This document shows positions 46,470-56,098 of a stretch of 64,000 nucleotides of DNA, one piece after another. The position numbers were made by a program, and so were the translations under genes. The notes under the pieces were generated by a model, which made no database searches, was not told the DNA's origin, and worked only from the letters and a program-made list of their open reading frames with translations. Source of the stretch: Labilibaculum sp. (GTDB lineage: Bacteria > Bacteroidota > Bacteroidia > Bacteroidales > Marinifilaceae); contig JAEINT010000008.1 of the NCBI GenBank assembly GCA_016342745.1, positions 124,001 through 188,000 on the forward strand. The letters run 5' to 3'. Each line of letters begins with the position of its first letter. Positions within the stretch are counted from its first letter, which is position 1.

Positions 46470-49400
46470 TTACTTTCTTTTCTTCTCTCGTCTAACGAGT
46501 TTAATTCCCTCTATGTAATTCATCACTTTACGAAGAATATCAGACCACAAAGTAAAAAATAGAAAAACTGTTCCTAACCAAACTATTGCCAGATTAAACC
46601 AAAAGGTATCGATATAAAAGTCACCTACACGTTTTACTGGAGCGTAAAAATGAGATCGTCCAAATCGAGATTCGGGATACATAAAAACAGGATCCTTCTT
46701 TTGAATCAACTGATAATCGACCTCAATCATTTTATTTATTTCTGTTCTGTTCAAAACCAAATCGGCCAAGCCAGTATTGTAATATTTCTGTTTAAAATCA
46801 TAAACACCATCTCGCCCGAGAGAATCAACCAAGCGTGAATATTCAAAGTCTTTCTTATAGCCAGATTCACTTCCCAAACCAACGTAATACAACTTTATTT
46901 TATCTAAAAAATGTCTGGTATTCTCTGCTACATTTAAATTAAAATCATAAATATTCAATTCTTTAATTTCAGGAAATACATTAAAACCAGCTTCTTCAGC
47001 CAATCTTTCTATTTCATTTTGAAGCATCAGAAATTGAGCGTTGGTGTCTTCTGTATTTTTTTCAAATTCAATATTCCTTTCACAGTCTAACAAAATAGAC
47101 TCTATTCTAGGAATTAAAAAGGAACTCTTAAAAGATGCATCGCTAATTCCTTTCTCATTTTCAAAAAAGTGTTTTTCGAACTCATTATCCTTAAACTGCG
47201 TTACAGCAAGAGCTTCATAAGCCCATCTAGTAGTCATCATATCTCCCACAATAGGCACATAAACCTTATCTGTAATTCCTGAATGCAGATCATCAAACTT
47301 AATCATAGCACCACCTAAAAGCAGCTGAGGAACTAATATCAAAGGAATTAAAATATAAATGGTGATAACCGAATTTAAACCCGCTGAAATATTTAAGCCA
47401 ACCAAATTTGAAAAGCAGGAAGTGGTAAACAGCACGAGCCAATAAGAAAAAATCATTCCTTCTATATCAAGAATGTAATTGCCTATCAACACAAATGAAA
47501 TGGATTGTATCGCTGATAAAACAAACAAGAAAATAATTTTAGATGCCAGATAACTAATCCTACACAAATTCAAGAATTTCTCTCGTTGCAGAATCCTTTT
47601 ATCTCGAATTATTTCCTCGGCACTAACCGTTAAGCCTAAAAACATAGAAACAACAACCGACATAAACAGAAACACAGGGAAGTTCTTATTATCGCCAAAG
47701 GAGTATCCTGCTGCTGTGGTATATTTTGTGAAATAGCCTAAAATCACCGCCAAAAGCGGTGCTTCGAACAGGTTAATAATTAAGTATTGCTTATTTGTTA
47801 GCTTCGATAATACATTACGAATCCAAAATATCGAAAACTGCTTTATCTTGCCAGGGATTTTAAAATCACTTTGTGGTAATTTTTTATCGGCACGCAATGG
47901 CAAATGGTTAGCTTCAATATTCTCCTTGTATTTTTCATACCATTCAACCGGAAGAATTCTTCTTTCTCGAGTCTGTTTTCCTTGATCATCGATCAATTTA
48001 GTCTCTACAATTTGCAGTATTTGTTCTGGATTCACATTCCCACAAGTTACGCACTCACTTTCTGAAGCATTCACCTGCGAATTCTGTGTTTTAAAATAAA
48101 CAATTGCATCAATTGGATTCCCATTGTAAATTGGATAACCTCCTCGATCCAATATCCACAATTTATCAAACATTTTGTAAATATCCGATGAAGGTTGATG
48201 AATGTTCACTACAACCAACTTACCTTTTAAAGTTTGACTTTTAAGCAGGTTCATCACCATTTCAGAATCGGTTGAAGACAAACCAGATGTTGGTTCATCA
48301 ACCAATAAAATAGCAGGCTCTCGCATGAGCTCCAAACCTATATTAATCCTCTTTCGCTGACCACCACTAATAAACTTATTCAAAGGGTTACCAACTTTTA
48401 AGTCTCGAACTTCATACAGATCTAAATCTTGCAGAATCTTCAAAACTTTCTTCAAGATCTGAATTTCACTATAATCTTTAAAACACAGTTTTGCATTGTA
48501 ATATAGATTCTGAAATACAGAAAGTTCCTCAATCAACAAATCATCTTGAGGAACAAAACCAATTAGGCCTTGTACAGAAAGTTTATTTCTGTGAATATCA
48601 AAATCATTAATTCTGATTTCACCACTATTGGGCGTTAAATTTCCATTCAACACATTTAACAAAGTTGATTTACCAACTCCACTACCTCCCATGATTCCAA
48701 TTAACTGACCACTTTCCTCAGAAATATTGAACTTGTGAATTCCATTATTTGAGTTTCGAAATTTAAATTCAATATCCTTAGCTGAAAATATGATCTTTTC
48801 CTGAGATTCTTCTTTCAGAAATTTACCAGCAATATCCGTATAGTAAATTGACTTGATATTAGGCCCTTTAATTATTGATCCATTGCTTAATTGGTAGGTC
48901 CTATCTGGTTTTATTTTATTTCCTTCTAAATATAAATTAAGCTCACCTTCGTACTTGAAAACCAGTAAATTCACACTTTCTGCGAACATTACGATAAGTC
49001 TACCATACAAATTTTCACAAAAAAGATGCTTGAAGTCATTTTCCTTCTTCTTTACATCCTTTTTCATGAACCACGATAAATTCTCGGACCACTCGGTAAC
49101 CTTATTATCGATTATCAGAAACTTGCTTTTATCGTATTCATCGAGCGTATCACCCCAAACAAAGGCGAGACAATTAATAAATTCGGAACGTGGTATTTTA
49201 AAATTTTCAGCAACGATACTTATGAATTCGAATTCATTTTCGCTTACCAATTTATCCTCATAAACAAATTCCAATAAGCGCATCAATACAATCAAGCGTT
49301 CTTCTTGTACGAGCTCTACTTTAATCTTAGAACAAACTTTAGATGCTTCTGTTAAAGAAAGTATATTTGCCTGCTGGGCATGAACAGATGCCTGATACTC

Positions 49401-49589
49401 CATCTCTCGACGATAGAATTCAGAATAGTTCTCAAATAATCGTAAATATTCTACTTGAAGCTCAGAATTTACATAGCGATTCAAAAACCCTTCAACAATC
49501 ACCCTTCCCTCTCGCGAAACCCCCTCTTCTTTTGCATTTGCTACAATCGCAAACAGATGCATTAACGCATTTAAAATCGATTCCCCCAT
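46470..49589 (-). CDS. TerB-like domain fused to an ABCG-type ABC transporter
   Basis: A 1039-residue fusion. Residues about 1-160 are helical and resemble a TerB/DjlA-like domain; about 195-260 is a beta-rich region recalling an FHA domain without clear key residues. The ATPase (about 265-500) has Walker A GGSGVGKST, signature ISGGQRKRI, Walker B ILLVDEPTSGLSS and H-loop NIHQPSSD. A small CVTCGNVNPEQ motif follows, then an ABC-2/ABCG membrane domain (about 595-790), a large soluble loop of about 170 residues and a final helix near 985-1005. This order, ATPase before membrane part in one chain, is ABCG-like. It probably works as a dimer; substrate unknown. Confidence 0.88.
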   Translation of the reverse strand: MGESILNALMHLFAIVANAKEEGVSREGRVIVEGFLNRYVNSELQVEYLRLFENYSEFYRREMEYQASVHAQQANILSLTEASKVCSKIKVELVQEERLIVLMRLLEFVYEDKLVSENEFEFISIVAENFKIPRSEFINCLAFVWGDTLDEYDKSKFLIIDNKVTEWSENLSWFMKKDVKKKENDFKHLFCENLYGRLIVMFAESVNLLVFKYEGELNLYLEGNKIKPDRTYQLSNGSIIKGPNIKSIYYTDIAGKFLKEESQEKIIFSAKDIEFKFRNSNNGIHKFNISEESGQLIGIMGGSGVGKSTLLNVLNGNLTPNSGEIRINDFDIHRNKLSVQGLIGFVPQDDLLIEELSVFQNLYYNAKLCFKDYSEIQILKKVLKILQDLDLYEVRDLKVGNPLNKFISGGQRKRINIGLELMREPAILLVDEPTSGLSSTDSEMVMNLLKSQTLKGKLVVVNIHQPSSDIYKMFDKLWILDRGGYPIYNGNPIDAIVYFKTQNSQVNASESECVTCGNVNPEQILQIVETKLIDDQGKQTRERRILPVEWYEKYKENIEANHLPLRADKKLPQSDFKIPGKIKQFSIFWIRNVLSKLTNKQYLIINLFEAPLLAVILGYFTKYTTAAGYSFGDNKNFPVFLFMSVVVSMFLGLTVSAEEIIRDKRILQREKFLNLCRISYLASKIIFLFVLSAIQSISFVLIGNYILDIEGMIFSYWLVLFTTSCFSNLVGLNISAGLNSVITIYILIPLILVPQLLLGGAMIKFDDLHSGITDKVYVPIVGDMMTTRWAYEALAVTQFKDNEFEKHFFENEKGISDASFKSSFLIPRIESILLDCERNIEFEKNTEDTNAQFLMLQNEIERLAEEAGFNVFPEIKELNIYDFNLNVAENTRHFLDKIKLYYVGLGSESGYKKDFEYSRLVDSLGRDGVYDFKQKYYNTGLADLVLNRTEINKMIEVDYQLIQKKDPVFMYPESRFGRSHFYAPVKRVGDFYIDTFWFNLAIVWLGTVFLFFTLWSDILRKVMNYIEGIKLVRREKKRK

Positions 49590-49683
49590 TTACTTATGGA
49601 ATTTTGGTATACCTATTTCGGAATGATTTAAAAATACAATTTATTTCCCAAACATAAAGAATTAGAAAGAAGAGATATGGACA

Positions 49684-49717
49684 TAAAAAAACTGCCTTTC
49701 GAAATCGAAAGGCAGTT
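49684..49717 (-). terminator. Terminator of the lipoprotein gene
   Basis: Perfect 13-bp stem AACTGCCTTTCGA and TCGAAAGGCAGTT with a two-base loop (49690-49717), followed on the minus strand by T6-7, 20 bases after the stop at 49738. Confidence 0.9.
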
Positions 49718-49737
49718 AGATATTTTTTAAGGATCAC

Positions 49738-50571
49738 TTACTGAACGATACCATCTCTTAGTTTTGCAACACTAGCAGAAATTTCATTCAATTGATCTTC
49801 TGTCATGCTACCATCTACTATTTTATCATAGCTTGCTTTTAAACCAGTTAAATCAGCAATTAAAGAAGCAATATTAGCATCATTAGACTCTGGAGCTAAT
49901 ACTTCTAGCAACTTCTCTAGAATTGCTTTCTGATCAAAAATAACCTTTACAATTTCAGGGTTAGCATAAGTATTATCAGAAATGTGAGTTGCAATATATA
50001 GACCTTCAATAAAACTTCCACTAACAACCATTAACGAAAGATTTCCTTTCGCATTCTTATTCAAGAATTCATAAGTGTCATAAAACGAATTGGTAATCAC
50101 CTTAACCAACTGATCTTTATCATCAAGATTCTTTTCAACCTCTTCAACAAGCGTTTCATTGTAAGCACTTGTAATTTCAAGGTTATCAATTAATGATTTT
50201 GAAGCTTTCAAAAACAACATTGTTTCTTGCTTACGCTGATATGTACTTGCGTAACTTAAGTCAGCACTATACACTCCAAGATTTAAAGCTCTTGCTTTTT
50301 CAGTAAAATACTTATCAGCATTCTCTGAAGAATTCGATAAACCTAAAATATAATCAGCTCCAATACGATTTAACATTGATGTTAATTCAAATGTAGTTGG
50401 AAGTGGATATACAACATCCTTAACTTCTTTTTCGATTGCTTTCTTAAGCAAAGGTTTCATTGTTTGTCCTTCACCTTTCTTTTTATCAACAGGCTTACAC
50501 GCAACAAAATTCAAAGCAAAAACGGCAACCAAAAGAAATGTGATATAACGGCAATTAGTTAGTTTTTTCAT
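49738..50571 (-). CDS. Unknown helical lipoprotein (277 aa)
   Basis: A lipoprotein signal ends at FVACKPVD, with lipid-modified cysteine at residue 25. The mature part is almost entirely helical (EKARALNLGVYSADLSYAS, LVEEVEKNLDDKDQLVKVI, LNEISASVAKLRDG), with no enzymatic motif I recognise. It begins with a basic linker rich in lysine. It stands alone between two terminators or gaps. Codon use matches neighbours. It is likely an outer- or inner-membrane lipoprotein facing the periplasm; no function can be assigned. Confidence 0.8.
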   Translation of the reverse strand: MKKLTNCRYITFLLVAVFALNFVACKPVDKKKGEGQTMKPLLKKAIEKEVKDVVYPLPTTFELTSMLNRIGADYILGLSNSSENADKYFTEKARALNLGVYSADLSYASTYQRKQETMLFLKASKSLIDNLEITSAYNETLVEEVEKNLDDKDQLVKVITNSFYDTYEFLNKNAKGNLSLMVVSGSFIEGLYIATHISDNTYANPEIVKVIFDQKAILEKLLEVLAPESNDANIASLIADLTGLKASYDKIVDGSMTEDQLNEISASVAKLRDGIVQ

Positions 50572-50876
50572 GGATTTTTAATTTTTAAAATCTAAAGTTC
50601 TAGTTTTTCAGGTCTAAATTTAACAAAAAGAGAGCGATTTACAAGCATGATTTATTCAATATCTTTCTCCTTGTTCATAAGCCTTCCCAATCTTTTTAAC
50701 ATGTTGGAAATTATTCGGGTAAGCTCCATGCGTACCATCAAATTTAACAATGCCGATTCGTCCTGCCAATCAACCAGATAAGAAAATATTCATCTTCATT
50801 TATCTGCAAATAAAGAAAGTGACCCAATAGCACAAAGCTTCGAATCACTTTCAGAAAAACAAACTTGATTATAATT
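50572..50876. other. Gap with a possible gene remnant
   Basis: 305 bases between two minus-strand genes. A 37-codon open frame on the minus strand (50656-50769) reads like the C-terminal end of a protein but has no ATG. Nothing else is recognisable; no promoter could be picked with confidence. Confidence 0.4.
50656..50769 (-). pseudogene. Possible decayed gene fragment
   Basis: A 37-residue frame preceded at once by a stop and starting with TTG: begins LAGRIGIVKFDGTHGAYP and ends KKIGKAYEQGERY. Its composition is protein-like (Gly, aromatic, charged) and more GC-rich than flanking DNA, but it is too short to name a family and has no ribosome site. It may be the tail of a deleted gene. Confidence 0.3.
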
Positions 50877-51581
50877 TTAAACAGGGTGTATTACTTGAAA
50901 AAACCCTTGTTTGTAGTTATTTCCAATAGGAATAGTAGCTTTTTCTAAATGAACCATATTTCCTTCTATCGATTTAATTTTCGATAAAGACACAATATAC
51001 GATTTATGAATTCGATAAAATTTCTGCGAAGGCAACAAACGCTCTATTCCTTTCAAAGATTGATAAGTCACAACATGTCCATCGATCGTAAATATTTTCA
51101 CGTAATCTCCCAAAGCCTCTACATATAGAATGGAATCAAGATTTATATTAATTGTTTTTTTATTTGCCTTAACAAAAATATATTCTCGCTCCTCTTTTTC
51201 TGCTTCTTGAGGCTCCGGAGTACCTTTCATTTTTTCCTCTGCTTTCTGAACCGATTGTAAAAAACGTTCAAACGAAAATGGCTTTTTAAGGTAATCCAAC
51301 ACATTCAGCTCATAACTCTCTAAAGCATATTCGGTATATGCCGTTGTTATTATCACCATTGGTGGATTTTTATATGTTTTTAAAAAATTAATTCCGCTTA
51401 AACGAGGCATATTGATATCTAGAAAAATCAGATCAACTTCATTTTCTTGTAAAACTTCCATCGCCTCAATTGCATCACTACACTTCCCTATTAATTCAAG
51501 ACCTGGCAATTCTGAGACATATTTCTCCAAAACCCTTTGCGCCAAAGGCTCATCATCAACTATTAAACATTTCAACTTCAT
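50877..51581 (-). CDS. LytTR-type response regulator
   Basis: A 234-residue regulator: receiver domain 1-120 with acidic VDDEP, phospho-acceptor Asp55 in LIFLDINMPRLSG and TTAYTEYALESYELNVLDYLKKP-like end (Lys near 100), a Glu-rich linker, and a C-terminal LytTR DNA-binding domain from about 135 (YIFVKANKKTININLDSIL, ALGDYVKIFT, YRIHKSYIVSLSKI). The sensor gene at 51596 ends 14 bases upstream, so they form a two-component pair. LytTR regulators bind paired repeats upstream of target genes; targets are not evident. Confidence 0.95.
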   Translation of the reverse strand: MKLKCLIVDDEPLAQRVLEKYVSELPGLELIGKCSDAIEAMEVLQENEVDLIFLDINMPRLSGINFLKTYKNPPMVIITTAYTEYALESYELNVLDYLKKPFSFERFLQSVQKAEEKMKGTPEPQEAEKEEREYIFVKANKKTININLDSILYVEALGDYVKIFTIDGHVVTYQSLKGIERLLPSQKFYRIHKSYIVSLSKIKSIEGNMVHLEKATIPIGNNYKQGFFQVIHPV

Positions 51582-51595
51582 AAAGTTTAGTTTCT

Positions 51596-52660
51596 TTAGG
51601 ATAAATCTATTTTCAATGAAACCTTAAACAGGTTGTCAACCTCTGCTATTTCAAGATTGTGTTTTTCAGGATACAACAATTCCAATCGCCGAATTACATT
51701 TTTAATCCCTATTCCACTGTCCTTTTTGTCCTCTTGACTCCAATCTGACTCAGAACTGTTCTCTATTACCAGTTCAATTCGCTCTTTATCCTCAAAATTA
51801 AAGAGAATATTCACAAATCCATTATTCATTTTACCAAAAGCGCCATGCTTAAATGCATTTTCTATTAAAGGTTCAAACAATAAGGGTGCAATCATACTGC
51901 TATTAGCATTCCCTTTCACAGTCATCTGAACTGGAATTTTATCATCCAATCGGATTCTTTGCAAATCAAGATAATTATTGAGAAAATCCAATTCCTTCTC
52001 TAACAAAACAAAACGATCGTTGCAATCATATAAAATATATCTCATTAAGTCCGACAACTTTAATACTAAACTAGGTGCTTTATCCGACTTATCAAGTGTT
52101 AACGAATATATATTATTTAAGGTGTTGAATAAGAAATGTGGATTTATTTGTGCTTTAAGAGCCTTTAACTCAGCCTCCAATTTTTCTCTTTCAATATCCT
52201 TTAACTGAAATGATATTTTTTGGAGAACAAATAGCTCCCGCATCAAGGATAAAAAACTTGTTACCCCAACATATATAAAAGTGAAAAATGCAAAATTAAA
52301 CCAGACAAAAAAGGTCAACTCTTGAAAATACTCTTCTCCCTGAACAAAGCTTTGCAAGGGATAAACCAGTAAGAAATCGATAAAAAAGGCAGCTATTGAA
52401 ATTGTTATCAGAAGAGAAACACTAAACAGAAAAAATCGTTGTTTTTTAAACAAACGTGGAATTAACACTAACAGATTAAAATAGACTGCAGCCGCAAAAC
52501 AAAGATTAAAAATCAAAGTCATTAAAACAGGCTCTAATTTTACAATGTTTTTAAAACTACTTGCCACAAACATGGTAAATAACCAAAACGTTAACGCAAG
52601 TACCCAAAACAAAATATGATATGCGATTCTACTTCGAGATATTTTTTTTATGTTACTCAT
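51596..52660 (-). CDS. LytS/YehU-like sensor histidine kinase
   Basis: A 354-residue kinase of the His_kinase (PF06580) type. Four membrane helices (about 16-33, 47-68, 77-100, 115-137) precede a short coiled coil and ALKAQINPHFLFNTLN with phospho-acceptor His175. The ATPase part has LLFEPLIENAFKHG and GIGIKNVIRRLELLY. There is no large extracytoplasmic domain, so it likely senses within the membrane. Partner of the LytTR regulator immediately downstream. ATG 52660; the 517 bases upstream have no gene. Confidence 0.95.
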   Translation of the reverse strand: MSNIKKISRSRIAYHILFWVLALTFWLFTMFVASSFKNIVKLEPVLMTLIFNLCFAAAVYFNLLVLIPRLFKKQRFFLFSVSLLITISIAAFFIDFLLVYPLQSFVQGEEYFQELTFFVWFNFAFFTFIYVGVTSFLSLMRELFVLQKISFQLKDIEREKLEAELKALKAQINPHFLFNTLNNIYSLTLDKSDKAPSLVLKLSDLMRYILYDCNDRFVLLEKELDFLNNYLDLQRIRLDDKIPVQMTVKGNANSSMIAPLLFEPLIENAFKHGAFGKMNNGFVNILFNFEDKERIELVIENSSESDWSQEDKKDSGIGIKNVIRRLELLYPEKHNLEIAEVDNLFKVSLKIDLS

Positions 52661-53177
52661 GAACTGACTTACTTCTAAATTATATAGGTAAAGTAGAAAA
52701 GAATTGAGATTCCTTAAAAATTATTCGTTGTCAGATGCAATTCTCCTGTTAAAAGCCAATAATCTTCCGATATCTTAAATGAGTAAAACGATCATTCTGT
52801 TTTGAGGTCTTTTATTGCTGTTGCAATATCATAGCCTATTCTAATTTAAATAAGAAAGAAGCTGTGTTTGCTGAAGTCATTTTATTCTAGAATATCGATA
52901 GATAAATTTTAAATCTTGTAGGTTTTCATTCTACAATTCAGAGAAACTTTCAAAATACCAGGTATCACTATCGCATTTCCAGAACATTGCCTAGCAAACA
53001 CTAAAGGAGCTGATAAAATTGAAGAAAACAAGATAGTTACATTCAGAGAATGGAATCAAATAATTCATTGAACAAGACAACATTACATCGACAAAAATTC
53101 CTGTGCAGATCGCGTTCAAATGGCTTAGCAGATATAAACACCTCTGTCGATATATCGGAAATCGAAAAGGACTTCGT
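52661..53177. other. 517-base gap without a supported gene
   Basis: Two overlapping short open frames on the plus strand stand out: one of about 50 codons ending near 53070 (contains PGITIAFPEHCLANTKGADK) and one from ATG 53050 to 53181 (43 codons, MESNNSLNKTTLHRQ). Neither has a ribosome site, and the second runs into miaA antisense. The first reads like decayed coding DNA. No promoter or RNA was recognised. Confidence 0.4.
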
Positions 53178-54089
53178 TTAAAGCATGAGCTCTTTTACCT
53201 TTTTAATTTTCTCCTCCAAAGGCATAAATCCATCTAACCAATGAATATTGGAGCCACTTCGTTCCATTTTTCGAAACCATGTCATTTGTCTCTTAGCAAA
53301 TTGATGTATAGCAACTTCGAGTCTTGAAAACATCTCATCATAGGTTAAATCGCCAACCACATATTGCGTTAGAAATTTATATTCCAAGCCATAGTAAATT
53401 AAATCCTCTGGAGAAACACCTGATTTAATTAGTCCTTCAACCTCTTCCACCATTCCAGAATTTAATCTTTCCTTTAAACGCTGAGAGATTCTTTTTCTTC
53501 GATCTTCACGGTCGAATTTAATACCAATTAACAAGGGATTCAACTCCGGATAATCCATTTCAATTTGCGGATTGGATGCATAATATCTTTCGATCTCAAT
53601 GGCACGAATCGCTCTCTTCTGCGTTTCTAAATCAGAGTTATTGTGCACTTCTTTATATGAACGCAAAATGACTCCTAACTCGTCCAATGACTTTGCCTCT
53701 AACTCGTCACGAAATTCTTGATCTTTTGGCACTGCAATTAACTTATATCCTTTTAAAGCCGCCTCCAAATACATTCCCGTTCCACCACAGACAACTGGCA
53801 TTTTATTTTTAGCAGAAATCTGCTCAAAAGCCTTCACAAAATCTCTCTGAAACTCATAAACATTATACTTGTAACCCGCATCTGCAATATCGATTAAATG
53901 GTATGGAATTGGCATTCCATCAACAACATATTCCTCGATATCTTTTCCTGTGCCCAAATCCATACCTCTATAAATTTGGCGTGAATCGGCACTTATAATT
54001 TCGCCTTGAAATTCTTTTGCCAAATGTACAGCTAAGCTTGTTTTTCCTGTTGCGGTAGCTCCAAGTACGACTAATAAGTTATTTTGCAT
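53178..54089 (-). CDS. miaA: tRNA dimethylallyltransferase MiaA
   Basis: A 303-residue MiaA, which adds a dimethylallyl group to A37 of tRNAs that read codons starting with U. P-loop GATATGKTSLAVHLA at the N-terminus, SADSRQIYRGMDLGTGK (substrate and Asp), PYHLIDIADAGYKYNVYEF, VCGGTGMYLEAALKG, and ETQKRAIRAIEI followed by the FAKRQMTWFRKM tail. Full length with an ATG at 54089. It is a single gene on the minus strand; the next plus-strand gene begins 155 bases away. Confidence 0.96.
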   Translation of the reverse strand: MQNNLLVVLGATATGKTSLAVHLAKEFQGEIISADSRQIYRGMDLGTGKDIEEYVVDGMPIPYHLIDIADAGYKYNVYEFQRDFVKAFEQISAKNKMPVVCGGTGMYLEAALKGYKLIAVPKDQEFRDELEAKSLDELGVILRSYKEVHNNSDLETQKRAIRAIEIERYYASNPQIEMDYPELNPLLIGIKFDREDRRKRISQRLKERLNSGMVEEVEGLIKSGVSPEDLIYYGLEYKFLTQYVVGDLTYDEMFSRLEVAIHQFAKRQMTWFRKMERSGSNIHWLDGFMPLEEKIKKVKELML

Positions 54090-54243
54090 TTCGAGTAATT
54101 TTACAAGAATTCAGAGAAAACTAAATAAGATCAATTTTTCTTTATCCGGATAATGTTTATCTTACAATAAGACACAACTGCATGTGAACATACACAGCAA
54201 AATTACTTTAAGTTTTTTGAATTCACCAACAACTCCTTTTAAT

Positions 54244-54816
54244 ATGACAATTTATAGTACTTATAAACACCTATTTCAATTGTTAATTCAAGCCGGACAG
54301 GAATGGAAACAAATTGCCCAAGAAAGATATACACCCAAAGAAATTTTCATTCAACTTATTCTGCCATTAATAGTAATAATGGGCACTTGCAATTTTTTAG
54401 GCTATCAACTCTTCGAGCAAAATCCTGCACAACACATTCAAATGCATTTATTTTCTGCTAGTGCAACCTTTCTATTTTCCATAGTATCCTTTTACATTTC
54501 AACACTATTAATTGCAAAGTTTGCTCACTATGAAACCAAACAAGAACGATTCACTAAAGCTTTTACCTTAGTAGGATACTCCTTTGTTCCAGGAATTATC
54601 TTTAACTCACTTGCATTTTTATTGCCTAGCATAAACTATCTAACCATCCTAGGTCTGTTTAGTTTTTTCATACTATACAAAGGAATTGGCCCTATGCTAA
54701 ACATTCCTGAAGATAAAAAATCGGGTTATTTCACCTTTATCCTTATCGGACTTCTATCTGTTTATGCTGTTTTAGGAGCTTTCTTTATTGGCATTGCTAG
54801 CTATTTAGGGTTTTAA
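54244..54816 (+). CDS. Yip1-like membrane protein, copy 1
   Basis: 190 residues from ATG 54244; a GTG 20 codons earlier is unlikely. After a short amphipathic start (LIQAGQEWKQIAQERYTPKEI) come five hydrophobic helices, fitting the YIP1 family, whose bacterial members are uncharacterised. The EWKQIAQE motif recurs as EWNAIAQEE in the next gene, and the sequence before the last helix (PEDKKSGY / AENKKPGF) is also shared, so the two are tandem paralogues. The copies are 92 bases apart and on the same strand as smpB. Confidence 0.75.
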   Translation: MTIYSTYKHLFQLLIQAGQEWKQIAQERYTPKEIFIQLILPLIVIMGTCNFLGYQLFEQNPAQHIQMHLFSASATFLFSIVSFYISTLLIAKFAHYETKQERFTKAFTLVGYSFVPGIIFNSLAFLLPSINYLTILGLFSFFILYKGIGPMLNIPEDKKSGYFTFILIGLLSVYAVLGAFFIGIASYLGF

Positions 54817-54908
54817 TAAAAAGTTCAAAATAAAATTCATCTAAAACATCCTGATATTTAAAAAGCTTGCTTAATTTTGATCTTAATCAAAATGAAGAAA
54901 CAAAGACA

Positions 54909-55499
54909 ATGAAATATCGCTCACAAACTATTATACATTCTTTTTCAAGGCTCCTAAACCTATTCATCATTCCCAAAAAGGAGTGGAATGCGATTGCGCA
55001 AGAAGAAACATCAGTAAAATCATTATTCCTTTACTTTGCAATACCTGTAATTGCAGCCTGTTCAATCATCTCATTTTTTGGTGTATTAATTCACACCAAA
55101 AGCATAGGCGTTAGTATTTCTCAGCTATTTGTTTCTTTTTTCTCTTTAATTATTGGTCTTTTTTTCGCTGCTAAAATCATCATTTTATTGGCTCCAAATT
55201 TCCAACTTACAATAAAGCCATACATTATATTTCAACTGATTATTTATAGCGGTGCTGCATTCTGTGTTTTTCATGGAATAGCCAAGCTTTTTAGCCCTTA
55301 TTCCTTTCTAAATCAGATATGTCTACTGTGCGAGCTGTATTTTATTCGAATTTTATGGATTGGAACAACACCTCTTCTACCTATAGCAGAAAATAAAAAA
55401 CCAGGCTTCACTATAATGGCAAGCTTGTTGGTTTTAGTACTACCTTTAATATTCGATCGAATGTTTTCCATTCTATTCAAGCTTCCAGTTACGATTTAA
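54909..55499 (+). CDS. Yip1-like membrane protein, copy 2
   Basis: 196 residues from ATG 54909 (MKYRSQTIIHSF); a TTG at 54867 is disfavoured. Five hydrophobic helices, with the paralogue motif KKEWNAIAQEETSVKSL at the start. It is more diverged in the middle than at the ends relative to copy 1. smpB starts 33 bases later, so an operon of three genes is likely. Function unknown; eukaryotic Yip1 proteins act in vesicle traffic, which does not transfer directly. Confidence 0.75.
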   Translation: MKYRSQTIIHSFSRLLNLFIIPKKEWNAIAQEETSVKSLFLYFAIPVIAACSIISFFGVLIHTKSIGVSISQLFVSFFSLIIGLFFAAKIIILLAPNFQLTIKPYIIFQLIIYSGAAFCVFHGIAKLFSPYSFLNQICLLCELYFIRILWIGTTPLLPIAENKKPGFTIMASLLVLVLPLIFDRMFSILFKLPVTI

Positions 55500-55532
55500 A
55501 TTGTAAATTTGTGGGGAAATTAAGAATTTGCA

Positions 55533-55979
55533 ATGCAGAAAATAAACATTAGAAATAAAAGAGCCAGCTTTGAATACGAATTCATTGAGACCTTTGTAGC
55601 AGGAATTCAACTATTTGGAACTGAAATTAAATCTATTCGAGCTGGAAAAGCAAGTTTAGCAGACTCCTTCTGCTATTTTGCCGGAAACGAGCTTTATGTG
55701 AAAGGCATGCATATTTCTGAATACAAATTTGGTTCGTACTACAACCACGAAGAAAAAAGAGAAAGAAAACTCCTATTAAATCGAAAGGAATTAGATAAAA
55801 TGGATCGAAAAACCAAAGAAAGTGGTTTGACCATTGTTCCTTTAAAGATATTCCTTAATCCAAAAGGTTTTGCCAAAATGGAAATTGCTATTTGTCGAGG
55901 TAAAAAACACTACGACAAAAGAGAAAGTTTAAAGCAAAAAGACCACAAGAGAGAAATAGATCGCATGATGAAGAGATAG
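55533..55979 (+). CDS. smpB: SsrA-binding protein SmpB
   Basis: A 148-residue SmpB, needed with tmRNA for rescue of stalled ribosomes. Hallmarks: [71 protein letters not shown] and the basic tail [20 protein letters not shown] that enters the mRNA channel. Full length. No tmRNA gene is visible in the window. The gene runs towards the DnaA-box-like cluster. Confidence 0.97.
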   Translation: MQKINIRNKRASFEYEFIETFVAGIQLFGTEIKSIRAGKASLADSFCYFAGNELYVKGMHISEYKFGSYYNHEEKRERKLLLNRKELDKMDRKTKESGLTIVPLKIFLNPKGFAKMEIAICRGKKHYDKRESLKQKDHKREIDRMMKR

Positions 55980-56098
55980 TTAGCTTAAGCGAATCTTTTT
56001 TTTCTAAAAAAACCGACAATTTCTTTTAAAATCTCCTTCTTTTTATCCTATATTTGCAGCCCGTTTCGAGAAAAAACAGCTCCATGTCATTTTAGGGT

